Source: Wenyingzhuangia marina (lineage in GTDB: Bacteria > Bacteroidota > Bacteroidia > Flavobacteriales > Flavobacteriaceae). From it: 64,000 nucleotides of DNA. The position numbers and the translations under genes are program-made. The number at the start of each line of letters is the position of its first letter. Position 1 is the stretch's first letter. Location: contig NZ_FQXQ01000003.1 of NCBI RefSeq assembly GCF_900130035.1, positions 310,001 through 374,000 of the forward strand, in the 5' to 3' direction. Shown in pieces: positions 51,821 through 61,853 of the stretch. A model generated the notes under the pieces. That model saw only the letters and a list, made by a program, of their open reading frames with translations, did no database searches and had not been told where the DNA came from.

Positions 51821-51847
51821 AATGCCTTTAACATTGTTAAAGGCATT
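51821..51847 (-). terminator. Terminator of the CBM48 gene
   Basis: A perfect 13-bp stem (51821-51833 and 51835-51847, aatgcctttaaca and its complement) with a very short loop, just after the CBM48 stop. Confidence 0.8.
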
Positions 51848-51869
51848 CAGGTTTATATTATATTATTTT

Positions 51870-52166
51870 TTATAATGCTAACAAAGAGTTTTCAGCATTT
51901 GCAAATTCATTAAATATCAACGCTTCAGGTTCATCATCATTTACATATTCACCATCAATTACGTATTTATATTCGTATGATTTTTCAGTATCTAAATCAA
52001 TCACAACTTTAAAAGTTCCGTTTTTTAGTTTTTTTAATGGAGTTGATGTTAAATCCCACTCGTTAAAATCACCTACTAACACAGCTTCTGCAGCCTCTGG
52101 AGCAGAAATAGCAAATGTTACTTTACATACTGGTTTAGTCTTTAAAAATTTCTTTGTTACAGCCAT
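51870..52166 (-). CDS. Single-domain glycogen-binding (CBM48/isoamylase N-terminal) protein
   Basis: A 98-aa protein made almost wholly of one CBM48-like Ig fold: CKVTFAISAPEAAEAVLVGD, FNEWDLTSTPLKK and YEYKYVIDGEYVNDD. This domain binds glycogen or starch and normally precedes a glycogen-branching or debranching enzyme; here it stands alone. No leader, so it is likely cytosolic. It is common as a separate gene in Bacteroidota, with an unclear role. Confidence 0.9.
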   Translation of the reverse strand: MAVTKKFLKTKPVCKVTFAISAPEAAEAVLVGDFNEWDLTSTPLKKLKNGTFKVVIDLDTEKSYEYKYVIDGEYVNDDEPEALIFNEFANAENSLLAL

Positions 52167-52416
52167 AGTTTATTCATTTTTATAGTATCAAATTTAACGA
52201 TAAATACTATATGTAGCATGATTTTTTTTGGAAAGTGTTGATTTTTAATGATTTGTTAAATTTAGTCTATTAACATTAGTTAATCGTTAAATCTACGTAT
52301 TCATTCTTGTTTTAATGATATTAATTGTTAGGAATTAAAATTTAATTATGATAACACATGTTAATTTTTTATATTTAAACGACATATAAAAAGACATGTT
52401 TAAGTAAAATTGATTG

Positions 52417-52917
52417 ATGGTAAACGAAATAGTTGAAAATTTACATAAAGGAAGAAGTTTGTTGGTTAATATTTCACAAGAAAATTATTGTGATAAATCT
52501 ATAGCTCCATATTATTCTAGTATTGGCGGACACATGAGACACATACTAGATATGTTTAACTGCATTTTTATAGGCTATCCAATGGGTGTAGTAAATTTAA
52601 CCAATAGAGAAAGAAATATAAATGTAGAGACAATTCCAGATTATGGAATAACTTATTTAGACGCTATAGTTAATCATATACATAATTTAAAAACATCTGA
52701 TTTAGATTTACCTATACAAATTATAGATGATTTAGGAGGAGGAACTTACTCGGTAACTTCAACTCTAGGAGCTGTATTAGCTCAAGCACAAAGTCATGCT
52801 ATTCATCATTACGCGACTATTGGTTACATGATGCATCATTTAGGAGTTGTTCTAGATGATGATAGTTTTGGGTTAAATCCTACCACACCAAAAGTAAAAG
52901 TTGCAAATAGAGGCTAA
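52417..52917 (+). CDS. DinB-family-like protein
   Basis: From the ATG at 52417 it encodes 166 residues (the frame opens one codon earlier with TTG). A four-helix bundle with potential metal ligands is suggested by GGHMRHILD near residue 38 and HAIHHYATIGYMM near residue 130, as in DinB/YfiT-like hydrolases and thiol transferases. The substrate is unknown. The preceding 250-bp gap is AT-rich and without an ORF. Its 3' end overlaps the convergent DUF6095 gene by 4 bp. Confidence 0.8.
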   Translation: MVNEIVENLHKGRSLLVNISQENYCDKSIAPYYSSIGGHMRHILDMFNCIFIGYPMGVVNLTNRERNINVETIPDYGITYLDAIVNHIHNLKTSDLDLPIQIIDDLGGGTYSVTSTLGAVLAQAQSHAIHHYATIGYMMHHLGVVLDDDSFGLNPTTPKVKVANRG

Positions 52918-53135
52918 TCGTTAAATAAGTGACTAAGTAAGGCTCTTATTCCTAGTGCAAACAAGATAATAGTTGTGATGGCTAGGATTATTCCTGCAAT
53001 TAAAAATCCGTATATGCCATCTTTTTGTAAGGCTTTAAAACCAATATTTATAATTACTGGACTTAATATTAATAGTGGCAAAACTGCTGCCATAATATTT
53101 ATCCCTTTTTGTAAATGACTTTTTTTATTGTTCAT
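52914..53135 (-). CDS. DUF6095-like small membrane protein
   Basis: A 73-aa protein with two transmembrane helices (about 14-34 and 41-64) and a basic N-terminus. Small two-helix proteins of this type in Flavobacteriaceae match DUF6095 as I recall. The start overlaps the murQ stop by 11 bp, so translation is probably coupled. Function unknown. Confidence 0.75.
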   Translation of the reverse strand: MNNKKSHLQKGINIMAAVLPLLILSPVIINIGFKALQKDGIYGFLIAGIILAITTIILFALGIRALLSHLFND

Positions 53136-53943
53136 TATTTACATCATTAATTACGTTTCTTACGCTCCCGTGTGTTAATAGTAATTCTTTTGCTTTGGCA
53201 TATGATATTTGTAGTTCATCTACTAGCATTTGGGTTCCTCGGTCTACTAATTTATCATTAGACAATTGCATGTCTACCATTTTATTTCCTTTTACTTTTC
53301 CTAAAAGAATCATACTTGCGGTGCTAATCATGTTTAAGACCATTTTTTGAGCAGATCCTGCTTTCATCCTTGAACTACCTGTAACAAATTCAGGTCCTAC
53401 CGTTACAACAATGGGATAATGGGAAACTTTTTCTAATGGTGTATCGTTATTCATGGTGATGCATCCAGTAACAATGTTGTTTTTTTGACAAGTTTCTAAA
53501 GCACTTACAACATAAGGAGTAGTTCCCGAGGCTGCAATTCCAATCACCACATCTTTTTCATTAATGTGATGATTTAATAAATCTATCCAACCTTGCATAT
53601 CATCATCTTCTGCATTTTCAACTGCTTTTCTAATGGCAGTATCTCCGCCTGCAATAATTCCAACGACCAATTCGTGAGGAACTCCAAAAGTAGGAGGGCA
53701 TTCAGAAGCATCTAAAATACCTAAACGACCACTTGTTCCAGCACCCATGTAAAATAATCTTCCACCGTTTTTTAATTTTTCAGCTACCACATCAATCAGT
53801 TTTTCAATACTCGGTAAGCTCTTTTTAATAGCCAATGCTACTTTTTGATCTTCTTCGTTGATGTATTGAACCAATTCAGATGTTGACATCTTCTCTAAAT
53901 TAGTGTAAAGAGAATCTTGTTCTGTGGTTTTATGGTGTTTCAT
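53125..53943 (-). CDS. murQ: N-acetylmuramic acid 6-phosphate etherase
   Basis: A 272-aa SIS-fold enzyme with the signature FYMGAGTSGRLGILDASECPPTF, the DDMQGW segment and the VTGSSRMKAGSAQKMVLNM segment. It opens the lactyl ether of MurNAc-6-phosphate in cell-wall recycling. Located 3 bp after pbpC and before DUF6095. Confidence 0.97.
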   Translation of the reverse strand: MKHHKTTEQDSLYTNLEKMSTSELVQYINEEDQKVALAIKKSLPSIEKLIDVVAEKLKNGGRLFYMGAGTSGRLGILDASECPPTFGVPHELVVGIIAGGDTAIRKAVENAEDDDMQGWIDLLNHHINEKDVVIGIAASGTTPYVVSALETCQKNNIVTGCITMNNDTPLEKVSHYPIVVTVGPEFVTGSSRMKAGSAQKMVLNMISTASMILLGKVKGNKMVDMQLSNDKLVDRGTQMLVDELQISYAKAKELLLTHGSVRNVINDVNNEQ

Positions 53944-53946
53944 GAT

Positions 53947-56292
53947 TTATTCAATCTGTATTTTTCTAGTGATTTTATTTCCGTTTTCATCAACAATTAT
54001 GATTTTGTGTTTTCCTTTTGTAGGAATAATTGCAATTTCATGTTGATGTTCTGTAGTTTTTATAAAGCGATCATCTAAATACCAAAATAAAGTTTCTTCA
54101 CTCCTTTGATGGGTTGCTTTAATTACAATAGGATTTGTTTTTTCATTAAAATCTTTTGTTAAGATAAAAGTAGCATTTTCATTTGGACTTAAGAAATCCA
54201 TCACTTGACTATTTGCTTCTAAACACTCTTTTTTTATAGGAGGCAATTCCATATAATTAGCGTTTTGTTTTTTGTAATACCAAGCCTGATTTGGAGGTAA
54301 AATAAACCATGTTTTAGAAGTAATTTCATTATTGTCAACACAATTTTTAAACACTCTGTATCTTTGGTTTTTATCTAAAAAAATAGTTTGATGATAAGGG
54401 CATGGGAGTGTGGTATTTGGTTTTAAAGGAATCCATTCTTTTTGGGTTGGACACAAAGAAGTGGCCTTGTGTCCGCTAATGCTACAAACATCAATGGTTT
54501 TTAGTTCATCTAAAGGTTTTATAAACCAGTTGTTTTTTGGTAACTTTTCTAACATTTCAAACATAATAGGAGCTGCATGATTTACTCCAGTCATATTTGC
54601 AATTCCTTCTCCATCAGCATTTCCTACCCAAACGCCAATGGCGTAATTTTGATTAACACCAATACTCCAAGCATCTTTATTACCAAAACTGGTTCCTGTT
54701 TTCCAAGCAACTTTTTCAGAAGAACTATAATGTTTCCATTCCTTGTCATCTTCGGGTCTGCTTAGTTCTGTCATGGCTTCAAAACCTAAATAAATACTTC
54801 CTGCATCAAAAATATTTTGATCGTAAGCCTTTGTTCCTAAATCTGTTTTATGATGTAAATAATAGCTGCTATATTGATGTTCCTTAGTAAAATGTTGACT
54901 GTTATTTTCGGTATAATGATTTACGGTACTGGCAAGATTTGCATACATATTGGTCATGTCCCATAGAGAACTTTCAGCACCACCTAAAATCAAAGTCAAG
55001 CCATAATAATCTACCGGTTTGTTGATGTTTTTTAAACCTAAATAATTTAAATCATTCTTAAATTTATGCAAACCGTATTGTCTTAACAATCTAACAGCAG
55101 GAATATTTAAAGATTTTGCAATGGCTTTTTTTGCAGAAATAGCACCGGCATAAGTCATGTCAAAATTCTGAGGTGTGTATTCTTGTATTTGTGTAGGAAT
55201 GTCTGGAACAAGCATGTTGGGTAACAATTCTCCATTGTTCAATAATCCCATGTAAAGAATGGGTTTTAAGGTGCTTCCTGTACTTCTTTGGGCTTGAACC
55301 ATGTCTACAAATTTTTGATTTTCAATATTTGTAGGACTATTACCAACATAAGCAACTACCTTTTTGGTTTTAACGTTTAAGATCAATACTGCAATGTTGT
55401 GTATGTTGTTTTTTTGATATTGATGATAGTATTTTTCAACAGTATTTAAGGCACTTTTTTGAAGATTGTAATCAATACTAGTCACAGCTCTTTTGCCTTG
55501 AGATTGTTGTTTAATTTCTGATAAAAGGTGAAGGTTGTCTTGCGGAATGGGAACGGGTTTTTGCGGAATGGCTTCCTGTATGGCCAAATCGTAAGTAAGT
55601 TGGTTAATGACTCCTTTGTCTTTTAATTTGGCTAGTAAAAAATCTCTTTTCTTTTTTAATAAAACTTTATTTTTTCCAGGAAAAATTAGACTAGGAGCAT
55701 TGGGCAAAACAGCCAATGTAGCACTTTCTGCCCACGATAATTTGTTGGGTGAGGTTCCAAAATATCTCCAAGAAGCCATTTCTAGTCCAACTACATTTCC
55801 TCCGTAAGGAGCATGATGTACATATAAATTTAAAATTTCTTCTTTAGATTTTGAAAACTCTAAACGTGTTGCCCAAATAAGTTCAATTAGTTTTTCTGTA
55901 TAGGTTCTTCTTTGGTTTCTACTAAGTCTAATTACTTGCTGTGTAATGGTACTAGCTCCTCTTTTTATTCTATCATTTTTAAAATTAATGACCATTGCTT
56001 TACCCATAGCCACAGGATTAAATCCAAAATGGTATTCAAAATATTCATCTTCATAAAAAAGAATACACTTTTTAATTTTATCGGGAATTTGTTGGGTAGG
56101 AGGGAATCGCCATTGTTCATCACTAGCAATGGTAGCTCCTAATAATTGCTGATCAGATGAAAAGATAACGGTAGAATAATCTTCTTTAAATAAATTTTGG
56201 GGTAATAAAAAGACATACCAAATACATAAAATCAAACTTATAGTAAGAATGATTTTATGTTTTTTTAGGTATGAAATAATTTTTTGTTTCAA
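53947..56292 (-). CDS. pbpC: Penicillin-binding protein 1C
   Basis: A 781-aa bifunctional peptidoglycan synthase: N-terminal anchor, GT51 glycosyltransferase domain (ILFYEDEYFEYHFGFNPVA, RGASTITQQVIRLSRN), transpeptidase domain with SxxK in RSTGSTLKPILY and KTGTSFGNKDAW, and the C-terminal BiPBP_C domain (about 690-781). The alpha-2-macroglobulin gene lies 3 bp upstream, a pairing typical of many bacteria, in which PBP1C may repair wall damage. Confidence 0.96.
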   Translation of the reverse strand: MKQKIISYLKKHKIILTISLILCIWYVFLLPQNLFKEDYSTVIFSSDQQLLGATIASDEQWRFPPTQQIPDKIKKCILFYEDEYFEYHFGFNPVAMGKAMVINFKNDRIKRGASTITQQVIRLSRNQRRTYTEKLIELIWATRLEFSKSKEEILNLYVHHAPYGGNVVGLEMASWRYFGTSPNKLSWAESATLAVLPNAPSLIFPGKNKVLLKKKRDFLLAKLKDKGVINQLTYDLAIQEAIPQKPVPIPQDNLHLLSEIKQQSQGKRAVTSIDYNLQKSALNTVEKYYHQYQKNNIHNIAVLILNVKTKKVVAYVGNSPTNIENQKFVDMVQAQRSTGSTLKPILYMGLLNNGELLPNMLVPDIPTQIQEYTPQNFDMTYAGAISAKKAIAKSLNIPAVRLLRQYGLHKFKNDLNYLGLKNINKPVDYYGLTLILGGAESSLWDMTNMYANLASTVNHYTENNSQHFTKEHQYSSYYLHHKTDLGTKAYDQNIFDAGSIYLGFEAMTELSRPEDDKEWKHYSSSEKVAWKTGTSFGNKDAWSIGVNQNYAIGVWVGNADGEGIANMTGVNHAAPIMFEMLEKLPKNNWFIKPLDELKTIDVCSISGHKATSLCPTQKEWIPLKPNTTLPCPYHQTIFLDKNQRYRVFKNCVDNNEITSKTWFILPPNQAWYYKKQNANYMELPPIKKECLEANSQVMDFLSPNENATFILTKDFNEKTNPIVIKATHQRSEETLFWYLDDRFIKTTEHQHEIAIIPTKGKHKIIIVDENGNKITRKIQIE

Positions 56293-56295
56293 ATT

Positions 56296-59200
56296 TTAAG
56301 GAATCACATTAATCCATTTTCCTTTGGTGTGGCTCATGTAATTTTGATCGTACATGACTTCTACATGTGTACCTGGTAAATAATAACTTCCCAAATAAGT
56401 TGTGTTAATTTTTACGTTAAAACTTTTGGTCTCATTGTTTTTTAGATCAAAATAATAATGGATAGCATTGTCTCTAATATCTGCATAATCAATATTACTA
56501 GTAGAACTATTGTCATCCATAGCATAGCGAGTATTGATTAATTCCCATCCTGATGGGATTTGATATGTCAATGCAACATCTTTTACTGATTTGTTTACGA
56601 TATTTTTTACTTCAATTTGCGCTACAAAACTAACTCCTTGACTAAGCTTTGTGATGTCTATCAGTTTTCCATTATTATCCATGTAATTTATTTGAGTAAT
56701 TAGGTTTTTAGATAGACTTTCTTCATTGTTTATTTCAGGAATCCCCGAATAGTTAATTTTAACGTAAAGAGCTTTTTTACCATTGTTGTTAATGGTAATT
56801 TGATAGTCTCCTTGGTTGATTTTTACCTCTTTTTTCCAAATAGATTTTTGGCTATTGATGTCTGTTTTTTTACCGTTTGTATTCAGTTTTGCTAATAAAG
56901 GTTGGTTGCTTGTTTGTTGATAATAGTTACATAATGCTAATAAACAATTTGCAGTAGTCTTGGTATTTAAATAGTTGTCGCTATTTAATTCATTGGCAAT
57001 ATCTTGTAACATTTCTCTTGCTTTAGTATCATTATTTAAAGCTTGATAAGCTTCTAAAGCAATTGATTTGTTAATCAAAGTCGATCCATGATTTACTTGA
57101 AAAACCTTGGTGTAATCAATTAAAGAAGCATTATTCATCAATTCAATAGCCGCTTCTTTTTGACCAATAATGGCATAAGCCAATGCCAATCTTAGTTTGG
57201 CAATATTATCGATTTTTTTATCTTCTCTTATACGGTTCATAATAGATAATTCAGGACTTTGAGCCAAAGCCAAAGTGTAAAGTCTATAAGCTTGTTCTAC
57301 ATAAGAATTGTCTTTTGTTTTTCTCCAAGATCTAGCTACTTGTTTTTGATAAGCAATCCAATTATTTTTGAAGTTATATGGTAAAGCATATCCTTGTTTT
57401 TCCGCTTCAATTAAAAAGTGTCCTGCATAATTGCTCACCCATTCATTGGCTTTGTAATTTCCAGGCCAATACGTAAAACCACCAGACGTTAATTGAAAAC
57501 TATTTAGTTTTTGAATTCCTGCTTTGATGTTTTCGGTGATGGTATTTTTATCAGATTGAGACAGCTCAAATAAATCATGCATATATAGTTGAGGGAAAAC
57601 TGCAGAAACAGTTTGTTCTAGACATCCATGAGGATAACGAATTAAATATTGTAATCTATCAGTAAAGTTGATTTGTGGGAAGGAAGAAATTTCAATAGTT
57701 GCTTGGTTGGTGTTTTCTATTCCAAAACCGTTGATGGTAACTTTTTTGTTGCTGTTGGCTTCAATATAGGCTTCTTCACTTTTTGTTACTCTGTTGATAG
57801 GATTGTAAGAATCTAGTTCAATATCATAACTAGCAGTATGAGATTTGTTTTTAGCTGTAATGGTAATTTTACCCACTCCTGTTTTTACTGTTTTGATATC
57901 AAAGTAAACAATATCATCTCCTGGTTCCTTAAAGTTTAAGGATTGAATTTTATTTCCTTCAATAGAAAAAATATCATTGGTTTTGATTTCAATTTTTACA
58001 TTTTGATTGTTTTCTAAGGCATTGAAAACGGTGATAGGGACTTTTATTTTTTCGTTTAAACTCACTTTTCTTGGAGCACTAGCCAACAACATCAAAGGTT
58101 TTTTAACCAAAACACTAGCATCTGTTTCTCCGTAAGCTTCATTTTCTGAATGATGAGCTACAATCATGGCTTTTACAGCACCAATATATTTTGGAATGGT
58201 GATTTTATGCGTATTGGTTTTGTTATTAGCTAAGGTAAAAGGGCCTTTAAAAATAACCACAGGTTTAAATCTGTTGGCTTTTTGTGTTTTGGCTGCACCT
58301 AAATCTTGATCCCCACCAATGCTAAATACCTGATTTAATTTTCCGCCAAAAGCTCCAATTACATCATCATAAATGTCCCACGTTTTAATTCCTAAAGCTT
58401 CTTTATTGTTAAAGTATTTCCATGGGCTAGGAGTGGTGTAACGAGTTAAATCTAACAAACCTTCGTCTACAATAGCAATGGTATAGGTAAATGGTTTTCC
58501 ATTTTTCTCAGCTACTTTTAATTCAAATTCTTTTTCTGGTTCTACTTCTTTAGGAATATTTAAAGTTGGGTTTAAATGTGTATTGGCATCTTCCACAAAA
58601 ATATTTTTAACACCGTACATTCTAATTGGTAAATCATTTTTGGTGTTGTGATGCGGTTGCAAAGCAGTAATGCTGATGTACACATTTGGGGTCATGTTTT
58701 TATCGACCTTGAATGAAAAATTGGTGCTTTCTTTTTGAGTATCAATCGTAAAATGTTGTGCTACTTTTTCGTTGTTTTCAATCGTGATTAACGCATGGCC
58801 ATTTTCAGCTGAAGGAAAGTTTACATGAACTTCTTCATTTAATTGATAAGTTTCCTTATCGGTTGTAAAAACCAACATAGCAGCTTCTTTTTGATTTCCT
58901 TTTTTTGCTTTTCCAGCCCAACCTGGCCAATCAATAAAAACAGTTTCTCCGGTACTATGACCTGAATTTTTATTGGTTACTTGTACAAAATATCTTCCCC
59001 ATTCAGGATATTTAATTTCAAATTTAAAACTAGCTTTTCCGTTAGAAGTTGTATTCATCGTTTTGTTAAATACAGGAGTTTTAAAAGAAGAAGCGTTAAA
59101 TTGAGAATAATTATTAGTGTTGTTCCACCACCAACTATTTTCCATTTTATAAATGTTTACTTCTAATTTTTGATTGGCAACAGTTTTTCCATTCTCATCA

Positions 59201-61794
59201 ACACTTACCAACTCAAAAAGATGTTCTTTGTCAGTTAAAAGCATGTTTCTAGCTTTGTCACCTTGTGGTCTTTTTAACCCAATATAAGTGGTAAAAGGAG
59301 AATAAGTTTGACTGTAAACATCAGTACTGAAATCTCCACCATTTTCAAAAACCTTAGTAGTTAAATAAGCTTTTAACAAACCAGGAGCATTGTTGTTTAT
59401 TTTAGGATTTAAAACAAATTTAATTTCTCCAGCGCTGTTTAGTTTATCATTTAACACATTGGTTTCTTCGGTTTCAAAATGTTTGCTAGGATCATCAAAA
59501 ACAAAACTAGGAAAGTTTTCAAAACTAGTTTTCTGAGGTTTTAACATTAAAGAACTTTCTACTTTTAATTCTTTGGCAATGGCTCCATGTAACCATTTTG
59601 CAGTAATATTTACTTCGTTGTTTTTACTCAGTACCTTTGCATCGGTTTTGATGTTTATTTTTAATCTGTTAGGTTTGATGGTTTCAATTTTTAAGCTTTT
59701 TTGAAACGTAGCTCCACCTACAGAAATAGTAGCATTCCATTTTCCTGTAAGATCGCTGTCTTTTGTTGGGATTTTAAAAGTGTATAAATGATTAACTCCT
59801 TTGGTTTTTACTTTTCGATATTTTAATACATTGTTAGGATCTTTTATATCGATGGTTACGGGATTGTTTTCTAGAATTTTGTTTTTAAGATCATTCAACA
59901 TAAAACCAACAAAAATGGTGTCTCCCGGTCTCCAAACTCCTCTTTCTGTGTAAATAAATCCTTTAATTCCTTTGATGGGTTGTACACCATTGGTATTAAA
60001 ATTACTCATAGACAATACATTCCCGTCATTTACTTTTAAATAAGTAGTTTGACCATCTTTTTTAGCGGTGATAAAAAATGGAGTTTTGTCCAAGTCAATC
60101 ATCGCTATTCCTTGTGCATTGGTTTGGATGTTGGCAATAGGTTGTTGCTGATAATTGTAAAATTCAACTTTTACATCTGACAAAGGAGCAGAAGTAACCG
60201 TGTGGTTGGTTGCTATAAAAAAGGAATTATTATTTCCTTTTTTTACTGTTAATCCAATATTGGTCGCAATGATGTTTTTGTAGACGGATTTGTTTCTGTA
60301 ATATGAATACGTACAAGGATTATCTCTATCACTCCAGTAATAATCTTCATAGTCGTTATAATAATTATCGTTGTCCCAATTACTAGTTTCTATATCTTCT
60401 TCATCAAAATTTTGTTCTTGAACCGTTTTGGTAGGATTGGTTGTAGTGTTATTACATTTGTAAGTTGAATAAGCTTGTTTAAAATTTAATTGAACTCTAT
60501 AAAAAATAGCTCCTTTATCAATATTAATTAACTGATTTAAAGCAATTCCATACGTTTGCCATTTAGAATAATCAGAAGGATTGCTAGTGTGTAATGGGAT
60601 TATTTTTTTAGCAATGGGTCTGGCCACCATTTTAATGTTTTGATTTCCTTCTAAATTGTTTTGCTGTAAAAATTGTAAAATATTAGATTCAAATATTTTA
60701 TAAATAGTGACTTCTACAGCATTAAGATTGATGGCTTGAAACTGAATATTTAAATTATCTGAATTAGGTAAGATATTTCCAGATTTAGAAAATTTTATTT
60801 CAGGCTTGGGCTCATCAAAAGACAATGTTTTTGAAATGGTTGTTTGATATGAATATCCGTAAGTATTTTTAATTCCTTCATGAATAAATACTTTTAAGTC
60901 TCCTTTTAAAGTATTGTCTGGATATACTTTTACTAAGTTTCCAGAAATAATATATTTTAAATCATTTACTCCTTGAATACTAATCAAACCTTTTAAATTT
61001 TGATTTTTTTGCAAGGCATCTGTAAAGTTAATTTCTACAAATTGTTCAGCATTGTTTACTACTTTAACATCTACTACTTTAAAATTATTTTTACCAATGA
61101 TGTTGATTTCTCTAGTTTCATTTTTATCAACATTTAAACTTTTACCATTGTAATTGATGTGAATTTTAGAATCGTCGATTTCTCTATAAATACTATCAAT
61201 TTTAAAAGGAAATACATCGGTATCTATATTGATTTCATCAAACTTAATGGATAGCTGCTTGTTATTTTGGGTGGCTGTAAGAACTTGTTTTATTTTGTCA
61301 ATAGAGGTTACATCATTGGTTTTAATTTCCCCCACAATGTATTGCCAATCTTTATTGTAAGATTGTAAAGCTTGGGTATTGATGTCAAAATCTTGTGTTT
61401 TTGTTTTAAACTTAAAACTATATGGACTTAATGATTTTGTATGGTTTGGATATAACTTTTCTAAGTTTAGGCTAACTAGATACTCCTGATTGTTTAATAG
61501 AGGTGTTTTGGGTTTAAAAACAATTTGTTTGTTGTTTATAATTTCTAGTTTTCCTTCTGTTTCAGGTTTTGTACTAAAAGCGTTTTTTAAATCTTCCTTG
61601 GTGACTTCTGATGCTTTTACTAAAAATATTTTGATTTCTTCTTGGGTAGAAACCACTCCAGAAGTATGGTTATAAATGTATTCGCTATAGTTAAAATCTT
61701 TGTTGTTTAAAGGCTTTTGTTGTTTTTTACAACTGCTTAAAAATAGTATTGAAGAAATAAATAAAAGACATACTGAACCAATAAACTTTTTCAT
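56296..61794 (-). CDS. Bacterial alpha-2-macroglobulin, thioester type
   Basis: An 1832-aa lipoprotein (lipobox ILFLSSCKK) with repeated macroglobulin beta-domains, a bait region, and the thioester motif CLEQ (Cys1391-Gln1394) in YPHGCLEQTVS, followed by the helical thioester domain (about 1370-1620). It traps proteases that attack the cell, covalently through the thioester. Directly upstream of pbpC in one operon. A Tyr/Asp/Asn-rich stretch near residues 463-500 may be a lineage-specific insert. Confidence 0.95.
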   Translation of the reverse strand: MKKFIGSVCLLFISSILFLSSCKKQQKPLNNKDFNYSEYIYNHTSGVVSTQEEIKIFLVKASEVTKEDLKNAFSTKPETEGKLEIINNKQIVFKPKTPLLNNQEYLVSLNLEKLYPNHTKSLSPYSFKFKTKTQDFDINTQALQSYNKDWQYIVGEIKTNDVTSIDKIKQVLTATQNNKQLSIKFDEINIDTDVFPFKIDSIYREIDDSKIHINYNGKSLNVDKNETREINIIGKNNFKVVDVKVVNNAEQFVEINFTDALQKNQNLKGLISIQGVNDLKYIISGNLVKVYPDNTLKGDLKVFIHEGIKNTYGYSYQTTISKTLSFDEPKPEIKFSKSGNILPNSDNLNIQFQAINLNAVEVTIYKIFESNILQFLQQNNLEGNQNIKMVARPIAKKIIPLHTSNPSDYSKWQTYGIALNQLINIDKGAIFYRVQLNFKQAYSTYKCNNTTTNPTKTVQEQNFDEEDIETSNWDNDNYYNDYEDYYWSDRDNPCTYSYYRNKSVYKNIIATNIGLTVKKGNNNSFFIATNHTVTSAPLSDVKVEFYNYQQQPIANIQTNAQGIAMIDLDKTPFFITAKKDGQTTYLKVNDGNVLSMSNFNTNGVQPIKGIKGFIYTERGVWRPGDTIFVGFMLNDLKNKILENNPVTIDIKDPNNVLKYRKVKTKGVNHLYTFKIPTKDSDLTGKWNATISVGGATFQKSLKIETIKPNRLKINIKTDAKVLSKNNEVNITAKWLHGAIAKELKVESSLMLKPQKTSFENFPSFVFDDPSKHFETEETNVLNDKLNSAGEIKFVLNPKINNNAPGLLKAYLTTKVFENGGDFSTDVYSQTYSPFTTYIGLKRPQGDKARNMLLTDKEHLFELVSVDENGKTVANQKLEVNIYKMENSWWWNNTNNYSQFNASSFKTPVFNKTMNTTSNGKASFKFEIKYPEWGRYFVQVTNKNSGHSTGETVFIDWPGWAGKAKKGNQKEAAMLVFTTDKETYQLNEEVHVNFPSAENGHALITIENNEKVAQHFTIDTQKESTNFSFKVDKNMTPNVYISITALQPHHNTKNDLPIRMYGVKNIFVEDANTHLNPTLNIPKEVEPEKEFELKVAEKNGKPFTYTIAIVDEGLLDLTRYTTPSPWKYFNNKEALGIKTWDIYDDVIGAFGGKLNQVFSIGGDQDLGAAKTQKANRFKPVVIFKGPFTLANNKTNTHKITIPKYIGAVKAMIVAHHSENEAYGETDASVLVKKPLMLLASAPRKVSLNEKIKVPITVFNALENNQNVKIEIKTNDIFSIEGNKIQSLNFKEPGDDIVYFDIKTVKTGVGKITITAKNKSHTASYDIELDSYNPINRVTKSEEAYIEANSNKKVTINGFGIENTNQATIEISSFPQINFTDRLQYLIRYPHGCLEQTVSAVFPQLYMHDLFELSQSDKNTITENIKAGIQKLNSFQLTSGGFTYWPGNYKANEWVSNYAGHFLIEAEKQGYALPYNFKNNWIAYQKQVARSWRKTKDNSYVEQAYRLYTLALAQSPELSIMNRIREDKKIDNIAKLRLALAYAIIGQKEAAIELMNNASLIDYTKVFQVNHGSTLINKSIALEAYQALNNDTKAREMLQDIANELNSDNYLNTKTTANCLLALCNYYQQTSNQPLLAKLNTNGKKTDINSQKSIWKKEVKINQGDYQITINNNGKKALYVKINYSGIPEINNEESLSKNLITQINYMDNNGKLIDITKLSQGVSFVAQIEVKNIVNKSVKDVALTYQIPSGWELINTRYAMDDNSSTSNIDYADIRDNAIHYYFDLKNNETKSFNVKINTTYLGSYYLPGTHVEVMYDQNYMSHTKGKWINVIP

Positions 61795-61853
61795 TGTTTT
61801 TTTTCTTCTAAAATAGAGAAATACAATGAAAAAGTCTATATAATTTTAGAGGA

